Below are positions 49,068 to 57,198 of a stretch of DNA of 64,000 nucleotides, one piece after another. The position numbers were made by a program, and so were the translations under genes. Positions within the stretch are counted from its first letter, which is position 1, and each line of letters opens with the position of its first letter. Source of the stretch: Pseudomonadales bacterium (GTDB lineage Bacteria > Pseudomonadota > Gammaproteobacteria > Pseudomonadales > Pseudohongiellaceae); NCBI GenBank assembly GCA_024234325.1, contig JACKOJ010000009.1, forward strand, positions 1 to 64,000. Reading direction: 5' to 3'. The notes under the pieces were generated by a model that did not search any database, was not told the origin of the DNA, and saw only the letters and a list, made by a program, of their open reading frames with translations.

Positions 49068-50063
49068 ATGCAGATTTCATTGTCGGATTTTTTGACACCG
49101 CAACTGATTAAAGTCGAAGAGTATGACAAGTTCCATTCCAAGGTCGTCCTCGAACCTCTGGAAAGGGGCTTCGGTCATACCCTGGGTAACGCGCTGAGAC
49201 GGATTCTGCTGTCCTCCATGCCTGGCGCCGCCATCGAAGAAGTTGAAATCGACGGCGTAGTGCACGAATACAGCACCATTGAAGGGGTACAGGAAGACGT
49301 TATCGAGATCCTGCTGAACCTGAAGGGCGTAGCCATCATCCTGAATGGTCAGGACGAAGCGGTTATCACCCTGAGCGCCAAGGGTTCAGGCGTTGTCACA
49401 GCCGGTGATATCACTGTCGGTCACGATGTTGAAATCGTAAATCCTGAGCACGTGATTGCCAATCTGAACGATTCCGGCGAGCTGAGCATGCGCATGACTG
49501 TGCGCAAGGGCCGTGGCTATGCGCCGGCGGACACTCGCGTGTCCAACGATGACGAGACTCGTGCCGTTGGCCGTCTGTTCCTGGATGCGTCCTACACACC
49601 AGTCACCACCGTGGCCTACTCTGTAGAGAGCACCCGTGTTGAGCAGCGCACCGACCTGGACAAGCTGATCATTGATCTGCGTACCAACGGCACCATCGAT
49701 CCGGAAGAAGCGATCCGTCGTGCTGCCACGATTCTGCAGCATCAACTGGCGGTGTTCGTGGACCTGCAGAGCCAGGTGGCGAGCGAGCCGGATGAGCCGG
49801 AAGACGAGATCGACCCGATCCTGCTGCGTCCGGTAGACGATCTGGAACTGACCGTGCGCTCTGCGAACTGCCTGAAGGCAGAAGACATTTACTACATCGG
49901 TGATCTGATTCAGCGCACCGAAGTGGAATTGCTCAAGACCCCGAACCTGGGCAAGAAGTCGCTGACCGAGATCAAAGACGTGCTCGCGACCCGTGGTCTG
50001 TCCCTGGGCCTGCGTCTGGAGAACTGGCCGCCGTCCAGCCTCCGTTCAGACGAGCGCAACTAA
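49068..50063 (+). CDS. rpoA: RNA polymerase subunit alpha
   Basis: A 331-residue RpoA. ATG 49068 with AAGGGTG upstream; an in-frame GTG at 49050 is an alternative. N-terminal dimerisation domain (LERGFGHTLGNALRRILL) and C-terminal domain (LTVRSANCLKAEDIYYIGDL) that binds UP elements and class I activators, relevant to the TTACA sites. Confidence 0.97.
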   Translation: MQISLSDFLTPQLIKVEEYDKFHSKVVLEPLERGFGHTLGNALRRILLSSMPGAAIEEVEIDGVVHEYSTIEGVQEDVIEILLNLKGVAIILNGQDEAVITLSAKGSGVVTAGDITVGHDVEIVNPEHVIANLNDSGELSMRMTVRKGRGYAPADTRVSNDDETRAVGRLFLDASYTPVTTVAYSVESTRVEQRTDLDKLIIDLRTNGTIDPEEAIRRAATILQHQLAVFVDLQSQVASEPDEPEDEIDPILLRPVDDLELTVRSANCLKAEDIYYIGDLIQRTEVELLKTPNLGKKSLTEIKDVLATRGLSLGLRLENWPPSSLRSDERN

Positions 50064-50169
50064 GCTTTAGTGATGGGTATGTGGCCCGAGCAATCAGGCC
50101 CGGAAGATTTTTAAACACAGCGTGACCGAGTACCGTGCGGTGCGAAGGTAAGTATAGGAATTAGAAGAT

Positions 50170-50553
50170 ATGCGTCATCGTAAAAGTGGACGTCAACTCA
50201 GCCGTAACAGTGCGCACCGCAAAGCGGTTCTGCGCAACCTGACTGTGTCACTGGTTGAGCACGAAATCATCAAGACTACCCTGATCAAGGCGAAAGAACT
50301 GCGTATGGTTGCCGAGCCGCTGATTACGCTGGCCAAGAGTGACAGCGTGGCGAACCGTCGTCTGGCGTTCAACCGCGTACGCGACAAGGCGGCCGTTGGC
50401 AAGCTGTTCACGGATCTGGGTCCGCGTTACACAGAGCGTCCCGGTGGCTACATCCGCATTCTGAAGTGCGGCATGCGTCCCGGCGACAATGCGCCGATGG
50501 CCTATGTCGAGCTGGTCGATCGTCCGAACTCTGGTCTGGACTCTGACGAGTAA
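50170..50553 (+). CDS. rplQ: Ribosomal protein L17 (bL17)
   Basis: A 127-residue L17 (MRHRKSGRQLSRNSAHRKAV). Last gene of the alpha operon, followed by a terminator. Confidence 0.96.
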   Translation: MRHRKSGRQLSRNSAHRKAVLRNLTVSLVEHEIIKTTLIKAKELRMVAEPLITLAKSDSVANRRLAFNRVRDKAAVGKLFTDLGPRYTERPGGYIRILKCGMRPGDNAPMAYVELVDRPNSGLDSDE

Positions 50554-50581
50554 GCACCGAACAAAGACATTGAAGTATTGA

Positions 50582-50607
50582 AGAAGCCGGGTTCTACTCG
50601 GCTTTTT
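50582..50607 (+). terminator. Terminator of the alpha operon
   Basis: AAGCCG (50584-50589) pairs with CGGCTT (50599-50604), extended by wobble pairs, with a TTTTT run. It ends 19 bp before the next gene. Confidence 0.7.
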
Positions 50608-50625
50608 CGTTTCTGGGAGACTGCC

Positions 50626-51807
50626 ATGAACGCCTCATTCCATCCGCCCGTGCGAACCCTGATGGGCCCCGGCCCTTCCGACGTGAACCCTCGTGTGCTG
50701 GAGGCGCTATCCCGCCCCACCATCGGCCATCTGGACCCTGCCTTCATCCATCTGATGGACGAGATCAAGGCGCTGCTGCAGTACGCCTTCCAGACCCAGA
50801 ATGCCCTGACGCTGCCGGTATCCGCACCGGGTTCTGCAGGCATGGAAGCCGTCTTCGTCAATCTGCTGGAACGCGGTGACAAGGCCATAGTCTGCATGAA
50901 CGGCGCCTTTGGTGGCCGCATGAAGGAGAACGTCGAGCGCTGCGGCGCGACTGCGGTGACAGTCGCGCAGGAATGGGGCAAGGCCATCGATCTCAATGCC
51001 GTTGAAGATGCCCTGAAGGCGCACCCTGACGCCTGTATGCTGGCCTTCGTGCATGCCGAAACCTCCACTGGTGTGCGCAGCGACGCACAGGCGCTTGCTG
51101 CATTGGCACGACGTTATGATTGCCTGGCCGTGGTGGACGCAGTGACCTCTCTCGGGGGTATTGCACTGGAAGTCGATGCCTGGGGTATAGACGCGATCTA
51201 CTCCGGTTCACAGAAGTGTCTGTCCTGTATCCCCGGCCTGTCCCCGGTCAGTTTCAGTGAGCGTGCCGTTGCCCGCATTCGCGGTCGGCAGCAGCGCGTG
51301 CAGAGCTGGTTTCTGGACATGAATCTCATCATGGACTACTGGGGCGGTTCATCCCGGCGCAGTTATCACCATACCGCGCCAATCAACCCGCTCTATGCCC
51401 TGCACGAGGCGCTGGTGTGTCTGCGTGAGGAGGGGCTGGAGAACGCCTGGCAGCGTCATGCCTTTCATCACAGCGCGCTTGCGGCAGGCCTGAATGCCAT
51501 GGGCTTGCCCCTGATCGTGGATGCGGCCCACCGCCTGCCGCAACTGAATGCCGTTGGGGTGCCGGAGGGGATTGATGAAGCCGCTGTGCGGGCGGCGCTG
51601 CTGACCCAGTACGATCTGGAGATTGGTGCGGGGCTGGGTGCTCTGGCGGGCAAAATCTGGCGTGTCGGTCTGATGGGCTATGCCTGCAATCGCCGCAACG
51701 TGCTGCAGTGCCTGTCGGCGTTGGAGGCTGTTCTGTCACAGCAGGGCCTGAGCCTGCCCCGCGGCGCCGCCGTGGCGGCGGCCAATGCTGTTTATGAGCA
51801 GGCCTAG
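50626..51807 (+). CDS. Class V aminotransferase (alanine/serine-glyoxylate type)
   Basis: A 393-residue PLP enzyme of the AGT group. N-terminal LMGPGPSDVNPRVLEALS, then the PLP site SAPGSAGMEA (68-75), DAVTSLGG with the Asp binding PLP (D171), and YSGSQKCLS with K197 as the Schiff-base lysine. It converts glyoxylate with alanine or serine as amino donor, but substrate choice cannot be read. ATG 50626 after CTGGGAGA. It lies 19 bp after a terminator and its TAG stop interlocks with the lspA-like stop in one CTAG. Confidence 0.88.
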   Translation: MNASFHPPVRTLMGPGPSDVNPRVLEALSRPTIGHLDPAFIHLMDEIKALLQYAFQTQNALTLPVSAPGSAGMEAVFVNLLERGDKAIVCMNGAFGGRMKENVERCGATAVTVAQEWGKAIDLNAVEDALKAHPDACMLAFVHAETSTGVRSDAQALAALARRYDCLAVVDAVTSLGGIALEVDAWGIDAIYSGSQKCLSCIPGLSPVSFSERAVARIRGRQQRVQSWFLDMNLIMDYWGGSSRRSYHHTAPINPLYALHEALVCLREEGLENAWQRHAFHHSALAAGLNAMGLPLIVDAAHRLPQLNAVGVPEGIDEAAVRAALLTQYDLEIGAGLGALAGKIWRVGLMGYACNRRNVLQCLSALEAVLSQQGLSLPRGAAVAAANAVYEQA

Positions 51808-52280
51808 GCCTGCGCTGAGGGCGTGCTGAAGAGGCTGAGGTAGAGCATGGGCCACAGACCGACGTGCACCATCACGTCGGCCGTGTTGAAGATGTAGTGC
51901 CAGAAGGGAATGCCCTGCACGTTGATGAAGTCCACCACGCTGCCGTAGATCAGGCGGTCCAGGATGTTGCTCAGACCGCCCCCGGCAATGAAGCCGAAGC
52001 AGATGAACTCGTAGGGTTGCACCTGCTTGCCACGGGCCAGGTAGAACACCAGACCGGCGATCAGCGCCACACTGAACGCGCCAAATATCCAGCCATGCCC
52101 TTGAAACATGCCGAACACACCGCCCATATTGCGGATATGGGTGAAGTGAATCAGCGCGGACCATTCCACGGACTCTCCCAGAGGAATACGTGAATTGACC
52201 AGATAGCTGCCAAGTTGCGAACCCAGCAGCACGGTCAGGGCAATACCGCTGAAGAGAATCAGGTGTTTCGATCGTTGCAC
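51804..52280 (-). CDS. lspA: LspA-like signal peptidase II, divergent
   Basis: A 158-residue membrane protein with four hydrophobic segments, fitting the lipoprotein signal peptidase family. Catalytic aspartates are D117 in SVVDFIN and D135 in FNTADVM. GGGLSNILDRL and RNMGGVFG match conserved boxes 3 and 2. The usual first-box Asp of D-x-x-SK is replaced (LLGSQLGSY), so it is divergent. The GTG at 52278-52280 with GGAG ten bases upstream is chosen; a longer GTG start at 52340 is possible. No ileS neighbour, so it may be a second, specialised copy. Confidence 0.7.
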   Translation of the reverse strand: MQRSKHLILFSGIALTVLLGSQLGSYLVNSRIPLGESVEWSALIHFTHIRNMGGVFGMFQGHGWIFGAFSVALIAGLVFYLARGKQVQPYEFICFGFIAGGGLSNILDRLIYGSVVDFINVQGIPFWHYIFNTADVMVHVGLWPMLYLSLFSTPSAQA

Positions 52281-52375
52281 GTCAGGAAGGCTCCGCAATA
52301 AACCGGCGCAAGCATAGCACAGCGGCTTTGTGCGGGGCACGGGCGGAGCACCGACAGCATCACAGGAGAACGGGA

Positions 52376-52657
52376 TTGAAACCGTTGCAAAGTACCGGGG
52401 GGCGTCAGAACAGCCATGCCAGGCGGCGCCTGATTGTGCTGTCCTACCGTTTTCTGCGCAGGGGGCAACGCTTCCTGCCGCCGGTCTTGCGCGGCGTTCT
52501 CGGCATTGTCCTGTTTATCGGAGGGGTGTTCGGTTTTCTGCCGGTGCTGGGCTTCTGGATGATGCCACTGGGGCTGGCACTGCTGGCGACGGACGTGCCG
52601 CCAATGCGGCGCTGGTTCATCCGGCGCCTGAATGCGCACCGGCGGGGAAGTCCCTGA
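52376..52657 (+). CDS. Small basic membrane protein
   Basis: A 93-residue protein beginning with TTG at 52376, seven bases after AGGAG (52364-52368). Basic N-terminus, one or two hydrophobic segments (about residues 35-67), and a basic tail. I do not recognise the family. It is divergent from the lspA-like gene and convergent with the DUF1499 gene. Confidence 0.6.
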   Translation: MKPLQSTGGRQNSHARRRLIVLSYRFLRRGQRFLPPVLRGVLGIVLFIGGVFGFLPVLGFWMMPLGLALLATDVPPMRRWFIRRLNAHRRGSP

Positions 52658-52672
52658 GCACCTCCCCGCCGG
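52639..52672. terminator. Hairpin between convergent genes
   Basis: CCGGCGGGGA (52639-52648) pairs with TCCCCGCCGG (52663-52672). A perfect 10-bp stem with no T run, overlapping the end of the small membrane gene. Confidence 0.4.
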
Positions 52673-52679
52673 ATGAAGT

Positions 52680-53483
52680 TCAATGCAGGGTCGCGAAGAA
52701 CTCCCGCAGGCGTGCGGCATTCTTGCCGACGTCACTGGTGCCCACGCGGGACAGGGAGCGGGCGTTCAGCACCGAGCCCTGGGGCGCGTCTGTCACCACA
52801 ATGACCACGTCATCCTTGAAGCGGAACCAGAAGGTAGTGTCAGTAGCCTCGATGCGACCGGTAGTCGGGTTCTCGTCCACGATTTCCCATCCAAGTGCAC
52901 GGGCGGAGGCCAGTGCCCTGTCAAAAATCACATTCTTCGGCTCGGAAAATGTCTGCGGCACGATGTCCGGGTAGGCTTCGTGCTGGGCTGCCGCCATGCG
53001 GGCCTTGTCCCAGTTGGCCTGGTCGCCGTACACCATGTTGTTGGGGGCGTCGGCTCGCAGCGGCGCGATCGCGATGTACTGCGGCGGATTGTCGGTGTCG
53101 GTGGTGATGTCGTGAATCGGCGGCGTGCCTTCGGCGGGGCTATACGACTGCGGCACCAGATAGGTGAGTGTCGTTGCCACCGTGCCGATTGCCGCGAGTG
53201 AGACGAGGCGTTTGGCATTGGGCAGCGACAGGCGTTTTGCGACGGCAAATACGATGACGGTAATCGCGAGGCTGATCCAGGCCAGCCAGTACGTTGCCGG
53301 GTTCACACTGCGCAGCATCTCAAAGCCACGGCGGAAGTCCCACATGCCCATCCATACGCCCAGGGCGGCAAACAGGGAATAGAGGCCAACGCCGATACCC
53401 ACGACGAGGGTTAAAATCGCCAGGCCTGTCAGAATCGGGCGCAGGGGCGATGAGGGGGCTGAGGTCTGCGGAGTGTCGGTCAT
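52680..53483 (-). CDS. DUF1499 membrane protein
   Basis: A 267-residue protein with three transmembrane segments (about 16-38, 66-82 and 93-110) and a C-terminal DUF1499 domain (VIFDRALASARALGWEIVDE and FWFRFKDDVVIVV). Function unknown. ATG 53481-53483 after AAGGA. It follows the phosphatase by 16 bp, as third gene of the glpK operon. Confidence 0.8.
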   Translation of the reverse strand: MTDTPQTSAPSSPLRPILTGLAILTLVVGIGVGLYSLFAALGVWMGMWDFRRGFEMLRSVNPATYWLAWISLAITVIVFAVAKRLSLPNAKRLVSLAAIGTVATTLTYLVPQSYSPAEGTPPIHDITTDTDNPPQYIAIAPLRADAPNNMVYGDQANWDKARMAAAQHEAYPDIVPQTFSEPKNVIFDRALASARALGWEIVDENPTTGRIEATDTTFWFRFKDDVVIVVTDAPQGSVLNARSLSRVGTSDVGKNAARLREFFATLH

Positions 53484-53499
53484 GATCGGGTCCTTGTTG

Positions 53500-54141
53500 T
53501 CATTGCTGTTGTTCGATCGTCGCTGCGGACCCTGCCGGCCAGGGTGTTCCCGCAAATTGTTCTATACGCATTCTGCCATGTTCCGGATCCGCGACAACGA
53601 TGCTGTGTGCACAGTTGTGCATGACCGGAGGCTCCCACAGGCGCGCCAGGGGGCGGTCTTCCAGGGCACAGAGCACGGACTTGATCAGCACACCGTGACT
53701 GACGATGGCCACGTCCTCTGCCGCCTGCTGCGATAATATCCGCTTCAGCATGGCAAGGCCACGGGCCTGTGTCTGCTCGAAATGCTCGGCACCTTCCTGC
53801 CGGAAGGCCTCGGGGCGCTGCCAGAAGTGCTCAAAGCTCTCCGGGTAGCGCTCGCGGATATCGCTCTGCAGATGTCCTTCCCAGGGGCCCAGGAAAATCT
53901 CCCGCAGTTCATCGTGAAAACTCGTTTCCACAGGCTCTCCGGCAAAGAGCAGTTCCGCCGTCTGGCGTGTGCGCTGACTGCTGCTGCAGTACACCCGGCG
54001 AATGTCATAGGGTTTCAGAACGGGCGCCAGCAGGCGAGCCTGCTCCTGCCCCAGCGGGGTAAGCAGGGACTCACTATGGCCTTGCACCCGCTTCTCGCGA
54101 TTCCAGTCTGTCTGGCCGTGCCGAATCAAATGGATACGCAT
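53500..54141 (-). CDS. Histidine phosphatase family protein
   Basis: A 213-residue phosphoglycerate-mutase-fold phosphatase. RHGQTDWN holds the nucleophile H8, with CSSSQRTRQTA and a second core histidine in VSHG. The family removes phosphate from sugars, phosphoglycerate or cofactors. The start lies two bases after the glpK stop, so it is coupled to glpK. A role on a glycerol-derived phosphate is suggested only by the context. Confidence 0.85.
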   Translation of the reverse strand: MRIHLIRHGQTDWNREKRVQGHSESLLTPLGQEQARLLAPVLKPYDIRRVYCSSSQRTRQTAELLFAGEPVETSFHDELREIFLGPWEGHLQSDIRERYPESFEHFWQRPEAFRQEGAEHFEQTQARGLAMLKRILSQQAAEDVAIVSHGVLIKSVLCALEDRPLARLWEPPVMHNCAHSIVVADPEHGRMRIEQFAGTPWPAGSAATIEQQQ

Positions 54142-54143
54142 GC

Positions 54144-55649
54144 TCAGGCCTGCGTGGGGGTGCTGCGCGTGCGGTTCACGGCGTCCTGCCAGGCCCGGTA
54201 ACGGGCATCACGCCAGGCCTTGGGTTTCTCCGGCTGGAAGGACGTGTCCAGTTGCCAATAGCCGGAGATGCTGTCCAGGGAGTCATAGAGGCCGCAGTGC
54301 AGGCCTGCCAGCCAGGCAACGCCGAGCGCCGTGGTCTCCGTTACCCGGGGCCGGTCGACCCGGCAGCCGAGCAGATCCGCCAGGTTCTGCAGCACGAAAT
54401 CGTTGCGTGCCATGCCTCCATCCACCCGCAGGGTATCCGGGCGCACACCGTCGGCCTCCATTGCCTTCTGCAGGTCGCGCGTCTGGTAGCACACCGACAG
54501 CAGGGCGGCCGTTACCAGTTCCTTGATGCCGGTGTCGCGGGTCAATCCGAAAATGGCCCCACGGGCATCGGCGTCCCAGTAGGGAGCACCGAGTCCGGTA
54601 AAGGCCGGCACAAACATCACCGGCAGGTCGCGCTCGGTCTGCCTTGCCAGTTGCTCGGTTTCCGCAGCGTCCTGAATCAGATGCAGGCCATCGCGCAGCC
54701 ACTGCATGGTGGCACCGGCCATGAAGATGCTGCCTTCCAGGGCATAGCTCACCTTGCCCTGCAACCGATAGGCGACGGTCGTCAGCAGCCTGTTTTGGGA
54801 CACCAGGGCCTGTTCGCCGGTGTTGAGCAGCAGGAAACAGCCGGTGCCGTAGGTGCTCTTGGCCATGCCGGGGGTGAAGCAGCACTGTCCGAAGGCCGCA
54901 GCCTGCTGGTCGCCCGCCATGCCGGTGATGGGGACACGGGCGCCGAACACCTCGGGATCGGTATGGCCAAAATCGGCGGCGCAGTCGAGTACCTCGGGCA
55001 ACAAACGGGCGGGCACATTGAACAGGGCAAGCAGTTCCTCGTCCCAGCGCTGGGTATGAATATTGAACAGCAGCGTACGGGACGCATTGCTGGCATCGGT
55101 GAAATGGCTGCGACCGCCGGTCAGACGCCAGAGCAGCCAGGTATCGACGGTGCCAAAGGCGAGTTCACCGCGCTCGGCGGCCGCCTGTGCTCCGTCCACA
55201 TGATCCAGAATCCAGCGAATCTTGCTGGCTGAGAAATACGGGTCCAGCAGCAGCCCGGTCCGGGCGGCAATCAGTTCGCTGCGACTTTCCGTTGCCAGCC
55301 GTTCGGCAAGGGCCTGGCACCAGGCGCTGGTGCGGCGATCCTGCCAGACGATGGCGGGGCACAGCGGCTGGCCGGTCTTGCGGTTCCAGATCAGAGTGGT
55401 TTCGCGCTGGTTGGTAATGCCGATTGCCCGCAACTGCCCGGGGGCAATCTGTGCCTCATCCAGCGCCCGTCTGGCGCTGCGCAGGGAACTCTGCCACAGG
55501 TCCTCCGGGGCATGTTCCACCCAACCGTCGCGGGGAAAGTGCTGCGGAAACTCCTCCTGCCCGAGGCCCAGGCGATTGCCGCCGCGGTCGAAGACAATCG
55601 CGCGGCTGCTGGTGGTGCCCTGGTCGAATGCGAGGAGGTAGTCGTTCAT
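54144..55649 (-). CDS. glpK: Glycerol kinase
   Basis: A 501-residue FGGY kinase. FDQGTTSSRAIVFDRGG binds ATP; GITNQRETT and STYGTGCFLLLNTG are conserved. It phosphorylates glycerol to glycerol 3-phosphate. The neighbouring divergent glpD oxidises that product. No glpF (facilitator) or glpR (repressor) is seen nearby. First gene of a three-gene minus-strand operon. Confidence 0.95.
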   Translation of the reverse strand: MNDYLLAFDQGTTSSRAIVFDRGGNRLGLGQEEFPQHFPRDGWVEHAPEDLWQSSLRSARRALDEAQIAPGQLRAIGITNQRETTLIWNRKTGQPLCPAIVWQDRRTSAWCQALAERLATESRSELIAARTGLLLDPYFSASKIRWILDHVDGAQAAAERGELAFGTVDTWLLWRLTGGRSHFTDASNASRTLLFNIHTQRWDEELLALFNVPARLLPEVLDCAADFGHTDPEVFGARVPITGMAGDQQAAAFGQCCFTPGMAKSTYGTGCFLLLNTGEQALVSQNRLLTTVAYRLQGKVSYALEGSIFMAGATMQWLRDGLHLIQDAAETEQLARQTERDLPVMFVPAFTGLGAPYWDADARGAIFGLTRDTGIKELVTAALLSVCYQTRDLQKAMEADGVRPDTLRVDGGMARNDFVLQNLADLLGCRVDRPRVTETTALGVAWLAGLHCGLYDSLDSISGYWQLDTSFQPEKPKAWRDARYRAWQDAVNRTRSTPTQA

Positions 55650-55700
55650 CTGTGCTTCCGGGTGGTGTGAATCCCTGCTGGCTTGGTTATATTAACGGCT

Positions 55701-57191
55701 ATGAACCAAAATACTACTGTGCTGGACCTGCTGGTGGTGGGCGGCGGCATCAATGGCGTCGGAATTGCCGCCGACGCAGCAGGCCGTGGCCTCAGCGTGC
55801 TGCTTTGCGAGGCTGGCGATCTTGCTGGCGCCACCTCGTCGGCCAGCACCAAGCTGATTCACGGTGGCCTGCGCTATCTGGAGCAGTACGAGTTTGCCCT
55901 GGTACGCAAGGCCCTGGCGGAGCGTGAGGTGCTGTTGCGCAACGCGCCGCACATCATTCATCCCATGCGCTTCGTGCTGCCCTATCGTCCCCATCTGCGC
56001 CCGCGCTGGATGATTCGGGCCGGCCTGTTTCTTTACGATTCCCTGAGTCGTCGGGTGAGCTTGCCCGCCTCACGCAGTGTCCGCTTTGCGGCAGACAACC
56101 CCCTGAATTCAGCCCTGTCCGATGGCTTTGAGTATTCCGACTGCCAGGTAGATGACGCCCGTCTTGTGGTGCTGGTGGCGCAGCAGGCGCGCGAGCATGG
56201 CGCCCGCATCTGTGTGCGTCGTGAATGCGTGGGGGCCACGGAGGAGGATGGTCAGTGGCGGGTGACGCTGCGGGATACGCAGACCGGCCAGACGGAGGAA
56301 GTCCGGGCCCGTGCGCTGGTGAATGCGACAGGCCCCTGGGTGGAGCGCTTTGCCAACGGTGTTCTGCCGACGCGTGAGCATCGCCATATTCGCCTGGTGA
56401 AGGGTTGCCATATTGTCGTGCCGAAACTCTTTGACTCGCCGGAGGCCTATCTGCTGCAGAATGAGGATGGCCGCGTCGTGTTTGTCATTCCCTATGAGCA
56501 GGACTTCAGCCTGATCGGCACGACAGAAGAGGACGTTCCGGGCGATCCTGCGCAGGCCCGCATTGCGGACTGGGAGATCGAGTACCTGTGTCGGGTCGTG
56601 AACGAGTGTTTCAAAACCCAGGTGTCGCCAGAAATGGTTCGGCATGTATTCGTGGGCGTGCGACCGCTGATCGCGGAGGAGCACGTCAAGGCGTCGGAGG
56701 TATCGCGCGATTACACGATTGAACTGAATGTCAGCACATCGCCATTGCTGACAGTATATGGTGGAAAGATTACCACCTATCGGCATTTGGCAGAGGATGC
56801 CATGCAGCGCCTGCGGCAGGTGTTTCCAGAACTTGGCCCCGCGTGGACCGGTGCGAGTGCGCTGCCGGGAGGCGATTTCTCATCGCGTGAGGTGCTGACT
56901 CGTGATATCCAGGCGCGTTGTCCCTGGTTGCCGGACGATATGCGTGCCCGCTTTGTGCGCAGTTATGGAACCCTGTGCTGGCAGATTCTGGACGGTGCCA
57001 GGGCACTTGATGATCTGGGGCAGGATTTCGGTCACGGCCTGACAGCGCGTGAGGTGGACTATCTCTGTGCCCGGGAATGGGCCAGAAGTTGCGACGATAT
57101 CCTGTGGCGGCGCAGCAAACTGGGACTGCGTTTCAGTGAGGAGCAAGGCCAGGCGCTGGCAGAGTACCTGAAATCGCGTGACGCGATTTAG
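55701..57191 (+). CDS. glpD: Aerobic glycerol-3-phosphate dehydrogenase
   Basis: A 496-residue FAD enzyme. GGGINGVGIAADAAGRG is the dinucleotide-binding loop, then SSASTKLIHGGLRYLE and the C-terminal domain. It oxidises glycerol 3-phosphate to dihydroxyacetone phosphate and passes electrons to quinone at the inner membrane. ATG 55701 lacks a ribosome site; a -10-like TATATT at 55688-55693 leaves almost no leader. Only 51 bp separate it from divergent glpK. Confidence 0.94.
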   Translation: MNQNTTVLDLLVVGGGINGVGIAADAAGRGLSVLLCEAGDLAGATSSASTKLIHGGLRYLEQYEFALVRKALAEREVLLRNAPHIIHPMRFVLPYRPHLRPRWMIRAGLFLYDSLSRRVSLPASRSVRFAADNPLNSALSDGFEYSDCQVDDARLVVLVAQQAREHGARICVRRECVGATEEDGQWRVTLRDTQTGQTEEVRARALVNATGPWVERFANGVLPTREHRHIRLVKGCHIVVPKLFDSPEAYLLQNEDGRVVFVIPYEQDFSLIGTTEEDVPGDPAQARIADWEIEYLCRVVNECFKTQVSPEMVRHVFVGVRPLIAEEHVKASEVSRDYTIELNVSTSPLLTVYGGKITTYRHLAEDAMQRLRQVFPELGPAWTGASALPGGDFSSREVLTRDIQARCPWLPDDMRARFVRSYGTLCWQILDGARALDDLGQDFGHGLTAREVDYLCAREWARSCDDILWRRSKLGLRFSEEQGQALAEYLKSRDAI

Positions 57192-57198
57192 GACGCAG

